Of a stretch of 64,000 nucleotides of DNA, positions 43,550 through 52,337 are shown one piece after another. Origin of the DNA: CAZYSK01 sp964649415 (lineage in GTDB: Bacteria; Chloroflexota; Anaerolineae; B4-G1); the NCBI GenBank assembly GCA_964649415.1, contig CAZYSK010000015.1, positions 1 to 64,000 on the forward strand, read 5' to 3'. Within the stretch, counting starts at the first letter, position 1, and the number at the start of each line of letters is the position of its first letter. Below the pieces are notes generated by a model. It was not told the origin of the DNA. It saw only the letters and a list, made by a program, of their open reading frames with translations, and ran no database searches. The translations under genes and the position numbers were made by a program.

Positions 43550-44743
43550 TCAGACTTGACCAGTCCGTGCTCTATCCCGGCCAAACCGCGGCAGCAGTTT
43601 CCTCACCCAGGACTCCACCCCCAGCTTCTTCTTGAAGCGCCACACGGCCAGCCCGCTCAGCGCAAGCCCAGAACCCAGCAGGTACAAAGCATGGCCCATC
43701 AGGGTCTGCATGCCAGCGCCCTTCAGGAAGATGGCGCGCGCGATGATGACATAGTGCGTGACCGGCCACATCAGCGCTTGCATACGCCCGTCCGAGGTCA
43801 TCGAGTAGAGTGGCGTGACAAGCCCGGATTGAGTGAGCGGCACCATCATGACCAAGCCACTGACGATCAACACCGCCATCTGTGTGCGCAGCATGCTGGC
43901 GATGACCAGGCTGACGCCAATGTTGGCCAGCAGGAACAGCGCAGAGAGAACCATCAAGTCGCTCACTCTTCCCCGGAACGGCACATCGAAGAGAAAGACC
44001 CCAGCAGCAGTGAGGATGAGCGTATCAATCAGCCCGATGAGCAGGTAGGGAATCGCTTTGCCCGCCACCAGTTGATAGCGCCGGATCGGCGTGCTGAGCA
44101 AGCTCTCCAGGCTGCCCTGCTCCCGCTCCCGCACCAGGGCCAGCCCGGCATACAGCGGGGGGAGCGACATCACGAAGCCGATCATCCCCGGCAACAGGGC
44201 GTCAAGCTCCCGGTTTTCCGGGTTGTAGAGCGTTCGGACCCGAAACTCCAGGGACGCCGCAACTTCGTCCGGAGCCGCTCCAGAGCGCGCCAGCCACTCC
44301 TTCAGCAACTCCACCGAGTGCTCGGTCGAGAGCGCCTCCGCGTGGCCTGCGATCTGCGTGGCGATGCTGGGTTCCGTACCATCGGCGATAATCTGCACCG
44401 GAGCGCCTTGGCCCCGTTGCAGCGCCTCGGCGAAGCCTGCCCGCACGATGACCGCGCCTCTGACCCGGTCCGCGCGAAGCCACTCACGGGCCTCCGCGCT
44501 ACTGCGTGCCCAATGGGCTACTTCGAAGAATTCCTCGTTGACGAAGCGCTGCAGGTAGGCCCGCGAGTGCGCCGTGAGATCGCCGTCATAGACAACAATG
44601 GGAATGTGCTCAATGTCGGCAGACACCGCATAGGAGATCAGGATCAGCAACAACACAGTGCCCAAGAAGACACCCCCCAGCACGTAGGGATCACGCATCA
44701 CGTGGCGGAACTCCTTGCGCAGGACAGCGAGAAAACCGGTCAT
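43550..44743 (-). CDS. ABC-2 permease B (YbhS/YbhR-like)
   Basis: The 397-aa permease starts MTGFLAVLRKEFRHVMRDPYVLGG, has an extracytoplasmic loop (residues 40-180) and the motif REREQGSLESLLSTPIRRYQLVAGK before five helices. It is the paralogue of permease D (46681-47811), which shares VEHVPIVV, QIIADGTEPS-like and RFKKKLG stretches. The ATG at 44743 overlaps the stop of the TetR gene (ATGA). A basic tail of about 18 residues (RKLLPRFGRDRARTG) is extra compared with permease D. Confidence 0.9.
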   Translation of the reverse strand: MTGFLAVLRKEFRHVMRDPYVLGGVFLGTVLLLILISYAVSADIEHIPIVVYDGDLTAHSRAYLQRFVNEEFFEVAHWARSSAEAREWLRADRVRGAVIVRAGFAEALQRGQGAPVQIIADGTEPSIATQIAGHAEALSTEHSVELLKEWLARSGAAPDEVAASLEFRVRTLYNPENRELDALLPGMIGFVMSLPPLYAGLALVREREQGSLESLLSTPIRRYQLVAGKAIPYLLIGLIDTLILTAAGVFLFDVPFRGRVSDLMVLSALFLLANIGVSLVIASMLRTQMAVLIVSGLVMMVPLTQSGLVTPLYSMTSDGRMQALMWPVTHYVIIARAIFLKGAGMQTLMGHALYLLGSGLALSGLAVWRFKKKLGVESWVRKLLPRFGRDRARTGQV

Positions 44744-45396
44744 TGGTGCGTTTCCTCTTCCCCAGGTTCCAGAGCGTCGAAGACGAACGCGGTCAATTCC
44801 TCTACCAGCTTGCCGCTCTCCCAATCGGACTCGATGACCGGGTCATTGATCAAGAGCAGACCGAGCAAGCCAAGGTTCATGGCCGAGAAGAAGCGTGAGA
44901 CCAGCGGCACGTCCACCGCTCGTATCTGCCCCAGCTTGGCGCGAGCCCGGATGTGTTTCTCAAACACGTCCATTCCCGGCATCAGAAGCTGGCGGGAATA
45001 GCGCTCGGCGAAGTCCCGATTGACTATCATCTCGGAGAGGACAGCCTGGAGCATCGCCTTGTTGCGCGCGACGAAATCCTGCCGCGCCCGAAGCACTCCC
45101 CGGTAGAAGTCACGTAGGTCCTGCTCGAGCCCTCGCTCCAGCAGGTCGGGTGTGATCTGCATCGTCCGCAGTTCCTTCTCGCCCAGGTGGGTCATGATGC
45201 CGATCAGCACATCCTCCTTGCTGTCGAAGTAGTTGTAGATGGTGCCCTCCGAGACGTCGGCAGCCTCGGCGATCTCCTTCGTGGTCGCCCGGGCGAAGCC
45301 CTTCTCGGCAAACACTCTGGCAGCGCCATCGAGGATCTGTTCTTTGCGGGCGGCAGCACGTCGCTCGCGCCGGGCGGCAGTCTTGTCATCAACCAT
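44740..45396 (-). CDS. TetR-family regulator of the main exporter operon (CecR-like position)
   Basis: The 218-aa regulator has an N-terminal helix-turn-helix (ILDGAARVFAEKGFARATTKEIAEAADVSEGTIYNYFDSKEDVLIG) and a ligand-binding C-terminal region with no fixed motif. It heads the exporter operon and overlaps permease B by ATGA, matching the location of CecR beside ybhGFSR in E. coli. Two adjacent palindromes at 45422-45455 lie just upstream and are its probable operators. The inducer is unknown. Confidence 0.9.
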   Translation of the reverse strand: MVDDKTAARRERRAAARKEQILDGAARVFAEKGFARATTKEIAEAADVSEGTIYNYFDSKEDVLIGIMTHLGEKELRTMQITPDLLERGLEQDLRDFYRGVLRARQDFVARNKAMLQAVLSEMIVNRDFAERYSRQLLMPGMDVFEKHIRARAKLGQIRAVDVPLVSRFFSAMNLGLLGLLLINDPVIESDWESGKLVEELTAFVFDALEPGEEETHQ

Positions 45397-45421
45397 GGTA
45401 CAATCTCCTGTATGAATGACT

Positions 45422-45455
45422 GCTCACTTTTTAAGTGAGCGCTCATTTTATGAGC
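45422..45455. promoter_or_regulatory. Double palindrome, probable operator of the TetR at 44740
   Basis: GCTCACTTTTTAAGTGAGC (45422-45440) is an 8-3-8 perfect inverted repeat. GCTCATTTTATGAGC (45441-45455) is a 6-3-6 perfect one directly adjoining. At the junction lies GAGCGCTC, another palindrome. They end 26 nt before the TetR start. Confidence 0.75.
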
Positions 45456-45534
45456 ACACACTCATTGTACCACATCCCAGAGCGCGTGTCAAGCCCCTAT
45501 ATCGGTTTTTAAGGTTCAGCCAACAACCAGACGA

Positions 45535-46668
45535 TCAATCCAGCCGCTTCTGCAGGCGAAATGCAGCCACGGCATATAGGATGGCACCCAGCGCCCCCAG
45601 GATCGCAACCTGGGGCCAGAGGTCGACCAGTGTGAAATCCTTGAGCATGATGCCGCGCAAGATAGCCGTGTAGTGTCTGTTCGGCATCACTAGAGACACT
45701 GCCTGGGCCGCGCGGGGCATATAGGCCACCGGCAAGACCCGACCGGAGAGAATGATCTCCACGACGCACAAGACAAAGGCCGCCATCAGGCTTTGCCCTT
45801 GTGTCTGGGCGATGGTTGAGAGCAGCAGTCCCCACCCCATCTCGATCAGGACGTAGTAACCCGTCAAGGCCATCAGCAGGATCAACGAGCCACGCAGGGC
45901 AATCTGGAAATGGAAGACGAGCAGTGCGAGCATGCCTACAAATCCCAGATAGGCAACGATGAATGCCAGCACCCCCTTGCCAACAATCAGCTCAATGGGG
46001 CGCATCGGCGTCACAAAGAGCTGTTCCAGCGTGCCCCGATCCCTCTCCCGGGTGATGAGCAGGGCCGGGACGAAAACGGCCAACAGAACCAAGGAATCAG
46101 CCAACTCGTCCGGCAGATCGAGGGTCTTCTTGCGCAGATCCTCGTTGAACCAGGCCCGGGATCGCGCATCCACGCGCTCCAGTTCCGCGAGGGCCATCAC
46201 CCCTCCACCCATCCCCTGGCCCGGCGCTCGCGCCACATACTCGTATGCCATCTCCTCCAGATAGGCCTGAGCCAACAGAGCCGTGCTCGTCTCTGTACCG
46301 TCCAGCAGCACCTGGGCCATCGCCCCCCGATCTTCCGACGTCAACTCGGCTCCGAAACCCTGCGGGACGACCAAGCCCACCTTCGCAGTGCCTTTCTCCA
46401 GCAAGTGTGCCAACTCCGCATGGCTGCTCACGTGATAGTCCGGGGCGAAGTAGCGCGAGTTGCGCAACACATACACCAGGCGGCGGCTGGCCGAGCTGAG
46501 ATCCTGATCGTAGACGGCCGTTGGAATGTGCTTGACCCCCTCCCCAATGGAACCCGCGGCCGAGACGAGGTTAAGGATCGGAAAGGCCAGGATGAAGACC
46601 AGCAGCAGCCTGTAGCGCACGAACTGGACGCTCTCCTTCCAAACCATGTTCGCGATGCGGTAAAGCAT
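45535..46668 (-). CDS. ABC-2 permease C (duplicate of permease A)
   Basis: The 377-aa permease has the same layout as permease A. It shares VWKESVQF, HIPTAVYDQD, SRAWFNEDLRKK, RERDRGTLEQLFVTPMRPIEL and RLQKRLD at the end. The ATG at 46668 follows GGGGGTAGAG; an ATG at 46680, adjoining the preceding gene, is an alternative. It is the last gene behind PaaX and permease D, with no ATPase in that unit, so it presumably uses ATPases encoded elsewhere. Confidence 0.88.
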   Translation of the reverse strand: MLYRIANMVWKESVQFVRYRLLLVFILAFPILNLVSAAGSIGEGVKHIPTAVYDQDLSSASRRLVYVLRNSRYFAPDYHVSSHAELAHLLEKGTAKVGLVVPQGFGAELTSEDRGAMAQVLLDGTETSTALLAQAYLEEMAYEYVARAPGQGMGGGVMALAELERVDARSRAWFNEDLRKKTLDLPDELADSLVLLAVFVPALLITRERDRGTLEQLFVTPMRPIELIVGKGVLAFIVAYLGFVGMLALLVFHFQIALRGSLILLMALTGYYVLIEMGWGLLLSTIAQTQGQSLMAAFVLCVVEIILSGRVLPVAYMPRAAQAVSLVMPNRHYTAILRGIMLKDFTLVDLWPQVAILGALGAILYAVAAFRLQKRLD

Positions 46669-46680
46669 CTCTACCCCCAT

Positions 46681-47811
46681 TCAACCCAGCTTCTTCTTGA
46701 AACGCCACGTGGCCAGACCGTTCAACACCAGGGCGAAAGCCAGCAAGAAGAGCCCGTCGGGCAGCAGCACGCGCGTCCCCACGCCCTTCAGGAAGATCCC
46801 CCGCGCGATGGTGACGTAGTGGGTCGCAGGCCATAGCAGGGCCTGCACCCTAGCACCGGGCGGCATGGCGTACAAAGGGTGAAACAAGCCCGACTCGTTG
46901 ATGACCGGCAGCGTGAGGACAAAGCCCGCGATGACCAGGGCAGCCATCTGTGTACCAACCAGGCTGGAGATAAACAGGCTGATGCCCAGATTGGCCAGCA
47001 GGAAAAGGCCAGAGAAGAGCAGCAATTCCCCCAGACGGCCCCGAAATGGCACTCCGTAGGCAAGCAACCCCACTCCAGTGAAGAACAGGACGTCCAGCAG
47101 GCCGATCAGCAGATAGGGCACTGCCTTGCCGGCCAATATCTGGTACCGCCGAACCGGTGTGGCAATCAGCCTCTCCAGTGTACCCGTCTCTTTCTCCCGC
47201 GTCAGGGACAGCGCCGCGGAGATCGTCGGCATAGACAGAGAGAGGGCCATCAAGCCCGGCAACACACTGTTGATCTCTTTCAGATTTGGGTTGTACAGCG
47301 CCCGGGTCCGAAACTCCAGGCGCTGTGTGTCGTGGCCTGACGCGGCCCCCATCCGGCCCAGTTGCTGCTCCAGCAGCCGTATCGAGAAGTTCGCCGAAAT
47401 CGCCCTGACGTTGCCCAAGACCTGAGCGGCCACGTTCGGCTCAGTGCCGTCTACGATGATCTGTACAGGGGCCTTCTCTCCGCCGAGGACCGTGCTGCCG
47501 AATCCGGCCGGCACAACAATGGCCCCATGTGCCTGCCCCAATCTGACGGTCTCGCGTGCCTCGTCAAGCGTGTGCGCCCAATACCTCACGTCGAAGAACG
47601 CGTCGTTGATGAAGGCCTGCATATAGACCCGCGATTGGTGACTGTGGTCGCTGTCCAGCACAACGATCGGGACGTGCTCAACGTCGACAGAGAGCGTATA
47701 GGACATCAACACGATCAACAGCACCGCTCCCACCGTGACGGTGGTCAGCAGCCAGGGGTCGCGCAGCATGTGATAGAATTCCTTGCGCATGATCGAGATG
47801 AGGCAGTTCAC
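46681..47811 (-). CDS. ABC-2 permease D (duplicate of permease B)
   Basis: The 376-aa permease starts at the GTG at 47811, which overlaps the PaaX stop as GTGA and has GGAGG upstream. The N-terminus (ISIMRKEFYHMLRDPWLL), loop (VPIVVLDSD, VQIIVDGTEPN) and motif (REKETGTLERLIATPVRRYQILAGK) align with permease B. The five C-terminal helices end in RFKKKLG. With permease C it forms the second permease pair. Confidence 0.88.
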   Translation of the reverse strand: MNCLISIMRKEFYHMLRDPWLLTTVTVGAVLLIVLMSYTLSVDVEHVPIVVLDSDHSHQSRVYMQAFINDAFFDVRYWAHTLDEARETVRLGQAHGAIVVPAGFGSTVLGGEKAPVQIIVDGTEPNVAAQVLGNVRAISANFSIRLLEQQLGRMGAASGHDTQRLEFRTRALYNPNLKEINSVLPGLMALSLSMPTISAALSLTREKETGTLERLIATPVRRYQILAGKAVPYLLIGLLDVLFFTGVGLLAYGVPFRGRLGELLLFSGLFLLANLGISLFISSLVGTQMAALVIAGFVLTLPVINESGLFHPLYAMPPGARVQALLWPATHYVTIARGIFLKGVGTRVLLPDGLFLLAFALVLNGLATWRFKKKLG

Positions 47812-48725
47812 GACCTCGCCTCCTCTCCAGGCCACCGCAAGCTATCATCCCCTTCTGTGCGGAAAGCCTCTAGCACCTCCATCCCCCGAATCAGATGAAA
47901 CAGGTGCTCATAGCGATCGCTCTCCACGTCCAGTTGGTCAGCGAGGCGAGTAAGTACGTGGATAAGCTCGTGGGTGCGTTGGCTGGGCCAATCGGAGGGA
48001 AGCAGGCCGTCCGGCAAACAAGGATCCTGCACCAGGATGACCTCGAGAAGCTCATTCTGCAGGTTCATCGCCTCGAACAAGAGCTCCTCGGCGGTTATCT
48101 CCTCTCCCTGCTCAGCACGCCCCAAGGACGCCATGAACGCCTGGATGCGGCGGTTGAGATCACGATAGTGAGCTTCCAGGTCGTCCAGCTTCCACACGCG
48201 GCGGGCCAACGCGACAGCCCCATCCACGCCCGGTACCCATGCGCTCTGACAACGCAGCAGCGTCACATGGCCCGCGAGGTCTAGTTCTTCGACCAGCGCC
48301 GTGACCTCAGCTTCCTGGTCGAAGGGCGAGATCCACACACTGGGATGCAGCAGACCAAAGCCCATATCCTCCAGCCGCGTGCGAAAGGCGTCGCGCTTGC
48401 TCCGCCGGCCCTCAGGGATGCTGAACGTGACCACCAGCCAGTCGCCCCCCCAGGTCAGTTGCCCCTCCAGCGCCATGTGCCAACGCATGGTCTTCGAGAT
48501 GAAATACCGGATGAGGACCTGGCCCTGCTGGCCGACCTTGTAGCGCACAGCGCCACGCCCACGCCCCATCTTGGCCAGCATCCCGGATCGCGCCATACGG
48601 TTGGCCGCTGCCCGAACAGCGTCGGGCGAGAGCCCGAACTTCTGCCCCACTTCGGCCAGATCGACGCTGCTGATCTCCCCCCATTGGGCTACGACGCGCA
48701 GGATCAGGTTCTGGGTTAGAGCCAT
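47808..48725 (-). CDS. PaaX-family transcriptional regulator
   Basis: The 305-aa regulator has the PaaX layout: an N-terminal winged helix (ISSVDLAEVGQKFGLSPDAVRAAANRMARSGML), a central domain (WLVVTFSIPEGRRSKRDAFRTRLEDMGFGLLHPSVWISP) and a C-terminal domain (LHRL-less in this copy, but with an FEAMNLQNELLEVILVQDPCLPDGLLPSDWP stretch that is diagnostic). PaaX proteins usually sense aryl-CoA thioesters such as phenylacetyl-CoA. Here one leads a permease pair and overlaps the first permease, an unusual partner. Whether the effector is an aryl-CoA is not known. Confidence 0.88.
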   Translation of the reverse strand: MALTQNLILRVVAQWGEISSVDLAEVGQKFGLSPDAVRAAANRMARSGMLAKMGRGRGAVRYKVGQQGQVLIRYFISKTMRWHMALEGQLTWGGDWLVVTFSIPEGRRSKRDAFRTRLEDMGFGLLHPSVWISPFDQEAEVTALVEELDLAGHVTLLRCQSAWVPGVDGAVALARRVWKLDDLEAHYRDLNRRIQAFMASLGRAEQGEEITAEELLFEAMNLQNELLEVILVQDPCLPDGLLPSDWPSQRTHELIHVLTRLADQLDVESDRYEHLFHLIRGMEVLEAFRTEGDDSLRWPGEEARS

Positions 48726-48753
48726 ACTCAGCCTCTGTTTCTATCGCTATTGG

Positions 48754-48781
48754 ATACGAGCGTTTTGACTTTCGACCGTAT
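48754..48781. promoter_or_regulatory. Imperfect inverted repeat upstream of the PaaX gene
   Basis: ATACGAGCG (48754-48762) and CGACCGTAT (48773-48781) match as an inverted repeat at 7 of 9 positions and lie about 30 nt before the PaaX start. It is a candidate autoregulatory site. Confidence 0.4.
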
Positions 48782-48863
48782 GGATTATAGCCCACAACCT
48801 CGCAGTTGTCAAGCGATCTGTTTGGATTGGATTGTTAAGGTACCTCGTACCAGATCGGGTATG

Positions 48864-49988
48864 TCATTCCAGCCGCTTGCGAAAACGACTGGCGGCCAGC
48901 AGCACGATGGCGACGCCGAACGCAAGCAGCGCAAGCACCTGCTGCCCCAGGATCTGCAGCCCCACCCCTTTGAGGATGATACCACGAAGAACGACGAGCA
49001 TGTAACGCAACGGCACGACGTAGGTGAGCACGCGCAGCCACGAAGGCATGGCCTCGATAGGAAAGAAAAGCCCACCCAGGAAGACCGATGGAAACACGGT
49101 CAGAAACGTGAGCAGCATCGCCTCCTGTTGCGTGCTGGCGATGCTGGATATGAAGATGCCGATACCCAACGACGTCAGCAGAAAGATCGCCGACACTCCC
49201 AGCAACAGGCCCAGGTTGCCGTTGATCGGCACACCGAACCAAAAGACACCGATGGCAAGCACCTCCAACACATCGAGAAACGAGATGAACACGTAAGGAA
49301 TCACTTTGCTCACGATCAGCTCCAGGGGCTTGATGGGCGTCACAATCAGTTGCTCAATCGTGCCCTGCTCACGCTCGCGCACGATGGACATCGAGGTGAA
49401 CATCGCCGTCATGAAATAGAGAATCATGCCGATAATGCCGGGAATCATGAAGTTGGAGCTCTTCATCTCCGGGTTGTACCAGACGCGAGGCCGCACTTGC
49501 ACGCCCGGCATATCGTCGAGGTCAATCCCCATCTGCCTCTCCACGATACCCGTCGAATGCGCCTGACCGACGGACTGAGCGGCAGCGAAGACCGTGTTGG
49601 CCACACTGGGATCAGACCCGTCAATGACGAAGGCAACCTGCGCCCGGTCTCCGTTCGCCAACTGCCCACCGTAGCCCGCCGGGATGACGAGCCCGGCGCG
49701 CGCTTCATCGCTATCCACCAGACGCTCCAGATCGCCCTCCGATTCGACGTAGAAGTCAATATCGAAGTAATTGGACGCCTGATAGGCCTCGATCAACTCG
49801 CGACTGGCCAGTGTCTTGTCGGCGTCGAAAACCGCGGTGCACAAGTGCTCAATGTCGGTGGTAGCCGCGTAGCCCAGGAGCAGAAGCTGGAGGACAGGCA
49901 TCATGAACATCACCCCCAGCGCACGTGGGTCCCGGAGGATGTGCAAGCATTCCTTGCGAATGAGGGAGAGCGTGCGTGTGATCGCCAT
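48864..49988 (-). CDS. ABC-2 permease E
   Basis: The 374-aa permease has an N-terminal helix (VMFMMPVLQLLLLGYA), an extracytoplasmic loop (residues 45-175), the motif REREQGTIEQLIVTPIKPLELIVSK and five helices, ending RFRKRLE. It resembles neither the A/C nor the B/D lineage closely, although it shares their general plan and ends. It sits 1 nt after the TetR at 49990 with no second permease or ATPase of its own, so it may work as a homodimer with a distant ATPase. Confidence 0.88.
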   Translation of the reverse strand: MAITRTLSLIRKECLHILRDPRALGVMFMMPVLQLLLLGYAATTDIEHLCTAVFDADKTLASRELIEAYQASNYFDIDFYVESEGDLERLVDSDEARAGLVIPAGYGGQLANGDRAQVAFVIDGSDPSVANTVFAAAQSVGQAHSTGIVERQMGIDLDDMPGVQVRPRVWYNPEMKSSNFMIPGIIGMILYFMTAMFTSMSIVREREQGTIEQLIVTPIKPLELIVSKVIPYVFISFLDVLEVLAIGVFWFGVPINGNLGLLLGVSAIFLLTSLGIGIFISSIASTQQEAMLLTFLTVFPSVFLGGLFFPIEAMPSWLRVLTYVVPLRYMLVVLRGIILKGVGLQILGQQVLALLAFGVAIVLLAASRFRKRLE

Positions 49989-49989
49989 C

Positions 49990-50727
49990 TCACTCCTCTC
50001 CCCGGGGGCTGAGGCCGCTGAAGACGAGTGCGCCGATCACTTCGGGCACGTCGTCCCACCTCGCCTGGAGTACGTCATCGCCAAGAACGCGCAACACGAG
50101 CAATCCCAGGAACATACCCTGAACCGCGCGCACCGCCAGCGGCACATCAACCGGCGCCAACTCGCCCGACGCGGCGCGAGCCTGCACGTACTGCTCCAGC
50201 ATGGACGCCAGCGGCAGGGCGAACTGGCGGTAGAAGCGCCGCCGCAGATCGGGGTGGACCAGCATCTCTGGCAGGATCGCTTGGAGCATCTCGTGGTTCT
50301 GCTGAATCAAGGCCGTCCGATGGCGAGCAACAGCGACAAGGAACTCCCGGGCATCCCTGTCCAGCGCATCCACAAGCTCTACGTTGAGGCTCTCGACACT
50401 GGACAGACGCATCATCAATCCGATCAAGAGATCACCCTTGCTGTCGAAGTAGTTGTAGATAGTCCCCTCGGCGATGCCAGCCGTCCGTGCTATCTCTTTG
50501 GTCGTGGCACGATGGAAGCCCTTCTCGGCGAACACGGTAGCGGCTGCGTCCAGGATCTGAGCGCGCCGCGCTTCTATCAATTGCCGCCGTATGGGATCGG
50601 CAGATCTCTCATCAGCGTCTAGATCGCGCGGGCGTTTTGCGTCCGCGGACGCACGACCAACGTCCACCCTATCCTGACCGCCGGGAAGACCACTGTCCGG
50701 AGGACAATATTCATCGATATGAGCCAT
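49990..50727 (-). CDS. TetR-family regulator of permease E
   Basis: The 245-aa regulator has a helix-turn-helix at about residues 55-100 (ILDAAATVFAEKGFHRATTKEIARTAGIAEGTIYNYFDSKGDLLIG), highly similar to that of the TetR at 44740. An unusual N-terminal extension of about 50 residues precedes it, encoded in part by a dispersed repeat (GQDRVDVGRASADAK at 50641-50700). The start at 50727 has GGGAGG 7 nt upstream; an ATG at 50742 is too close to it. Palindromes at 50769-50804 are the probable operator. Confidence 0.88.
   Translation of the reverse strand: MAHIDEYCPPDSGLPGGQDRVDVGRASADAKRPRDLDADERSADPIRRQLIEARRAQILDAAATVFAEKGFHRATTKEIARTAGIAEGTIYNYFDSKGDLLIGLMMRLSSVESLNVELVDALDRDAREFLVAVARHRTALIQQNHEMLQAILPEMLVHPDLRRRFYRQFALPLASMLEQYVQARAASGELAPVDVPLAVRAVQGMFLGLLVLRVLGDDVLQARWDDVPEVIGALVFSGLSPRGEE
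50641..50700. repeat. Dispersed element in the TetR gene N-terminal coding region
   Basis: The stretch between GTCCGCGGAC (50641-50650) and CTGTCCGG (50693-50700) aligns with the mannosidase element at 35843-35895. Shared segments include GGACGCACGA, TATCCTG or CATCCTG, and the terminal GTCCGG. Its minus-strand reading gives VDVGRASAD, in the same frame as ADIDRASAD in recA. Confidence 0.85.
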
Positions 50728-50768
50728 CCCATAACCTCCCAACGACTGTCTGCTCTCATAAGGCGCAT

Positions 50769-50804
50769 AATGAGTCTTGACTCATTAGAATGAGTTGACG
50801 CTCA
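50769..50804. promoter_or_regulatory. Palindromes, probable operator of the TetR at 49990
   Basis: AATGAGTC-TT-GACTCATT (50769-50786) is a perfect 8-2-8 inverted repeat. TGAG-TTGACG-CTCA (50791-50804) follows. The TGAG/CTCA half-sites resemble those in the 45422-45455 operator, consistent with the similar recognition helices of the two TetR proteins. Confidence 0.7.
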
Positions 50805-50923
50805 TATTGTACGCCCGATGAGGTTACGTGTCAACAGGCAGAAGAGGGCTTGCAGGGAGGTACATTGTTAAGGTGCAATGATATGCAGCAGTTCCTTCTT
50901 CGCGACCGTGAGTGCACGGTTGA

Positions 50924-51595
50924 TCATGGCACTCCTTCCCCCGAGCCAGGCCCGAGCCCATGCAGGTACAACTCGGTCAGATCGCTCACCAAATCGCCCT
51001 CGGAGAGGCCGGCGAGAAACTGATCGGGAGCGAGGGCGTGAAATAGTGAAAGCATGACCAAAGAACCGGCAATGGTGGGGATAACGACCCCGACCCGGCA
51101 GAGTCGCGCCCGTCCCGCAGCAATCTGAGCCTCCAGGTAGCTGGCGCCGGTCTCGAAAATAGGGATGAGAACCTGGTTGAAGAACCGATCCTGGAGTTCG
51201 GCGTCAGTCCATATCTCGGTCACCAGTGCCTGGACGAAGGGCTGATTCTGGCGGACGAAGTCGAAGGTGTTGCGGAGCACGGCGGCGATGTATTCTTCTG
51301 CACCCAACTGGGCCATCTCCGCCTGCGTCTGTTCCCAGGCCTGCCCGATGAGCCGGTCGGCGATGGCAAGCAGGAGATCCCGCTTGTTCTCGAAGTAGAG
51401 GTAGATGGTGCCGGCCGCGATCCCCGCTTGCCTGGCAATCTCCTTCACCGTGGCTCGCTGGTAGCCTCTTTTGGCGAAGACTTCGGCTGCAGCGTTGAGT
51501 ATCTGAGCGTGACGGGTTTCTGGATCCGGGCGTCGCTCCGAGAATGAGAGATGCCTGTCAGGACTGTGATGGTCGTCGTAGGGTGAACGCGCCAT
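50924..51595 (-). CDS. TetR-family transcriptional regulator
   Basis: The 223-aa regulator has a helix-turn-helix (ILNAAAEVFAKRGYQRATVKEIARQAGIAAGTIYLYFENKRDLLLA) of the AcrR/FadR-like type, and a C-terminal domain ending in LYLHGL, common in regulators with TetR_C_11-like domains. The ATG at 51595 has GGAGG about 6 nt upstream; the frame is open further. It stands alone at the upstream end of the exporter island, 181 nt beyond the TetR at 49990. Its nested palindrome at 51632-51671 differs from the other two operators. Confidence 0.88.
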   Translation of the reverse strand: MARSPYDDHHSPDRHLSFSERRPDPETRHAQILNAAAEVFAKRGYQRATVKEIARQAGIAAGTIYLYFENKRDLLLAIADRLIGQAWEQTQAEMAQLGAEEYIAAVLRNTFDFVRQNQPFVQALVTEIWTDAELQDRFFNQVLIPIFETGASYLEAQIAAGRARLCRVGVVIPTIAGSLVMLSLFHALAPDQFLAGLSEGDLVSDLTELYLHGLGPGSGEGVP

Positions 51596-51631
51596 CTTGG
51601 GCCTCCTGCCAATTCCTCCAACTATCTTCAC

Positions 51632-51671
51632 ATAATGAATAGCCGTTCAGTGCTGAACGCTCATTCATTAT
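51632..51671. promoter_or_regulatory. Nested palindromes, probable operator of the TetR at 50924
   Basis: CGTTCAG-TG-CTGAACG (51644-51659) is a perfect 7-2-7 inverted repeat. It lies inside a second perfect pair, ATAATGAAT (51632-51640) and ATTCATTAT (51663-51671). They lie 37 nt before the start codon. Confidence 0.75.
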
Positions 51672-51828
51672 AGCCAGATTGGCGCTTTTGTCAAGGCGAC
51701 GAAATCCAGCAGCGGTTGACACACGGGGCCGCCGATGATACACTGAGGACACAGATTCGCAACCAGGGGGAACTAGAGCCCGAGGATTTTCGGAATCTCT
51801 AAAACCTGCTCCCAGGAGGTGGAGCCCT

Positions 51829-52305
51829 ATGCAGGCTCAATCAGACTACGCCGTAGTCCGGCTGCGCCGCCACGATGACAGGATTCTCGACAGTCTCAAG
51901 GAGCTTCATCAGGCTCTCAGGGCCTACCATAGTGCCGAGCCGCAGACAGAGCAATTTGCAGAGTTCGTCGCCAAACGATTGGCCGACGAAGACATGCTGT
52001 TGGTGTTCAGCCTGGCCGGAGACACACCCGTCGGATACGGGATGGCCTTCGACGTGAGCAAACACCCGTTCATGCCCGATTGGCAACGCGCGGGGTACAT
52101 CACACAGCTCTTCGTGGCACCCGAGCACCGCCAGCGAGGTGTCGGACGTCTGCTGCTGAACACCATCGTCCAGTGGCTGACGTCCCGGGGCGTCACGCAT
52201 GTGCTACTCAACGTATCCGTGGGAAACGAGGTCGGGGATCGGTTTTGGCGGGCGAACGGCTTTGCACCCTACCAGATTCGGATGAAACGTACTACAGAGC
52301 CCTGA
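51829..52305 (+). CDS. GNAT-family N-acetyltransferase
   Basis: The 158-aa protein has the acetyl-CoA binding motif QLFVAPEHRQRGVGRLLLNTIVQWLTSRGV (motif A, QxxGxG form RGVGR) and NVSVGNEVGDRFWRANGFAPYQIRM (motif B). AGGAGGTGGAGCC lies before the ATG. It is divergent from the TetR at 50924, with the nested operator between, so that regulator could also affect it. The acceptor substrate is unknown. Confidence 0.88.
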   Translation: MQAQSDYAVVRLRRHDDRILDSLKELHQALRAYHSAEPQTEQFAEFVAKRLADEDMLLVFSLAGDTPVGYGMAFDVSKHPFMPDWQRAGYITQLFVAPEHRQRGVGRLLLNTIVQWLTSRGVTHVLLNVSVGNEVGDRFWRANGFAPYQIRMKRTTEP

Positions 52306-52337
52306 CGCGAGTCAAACCTGGAGGACGGAGGTCGCCG

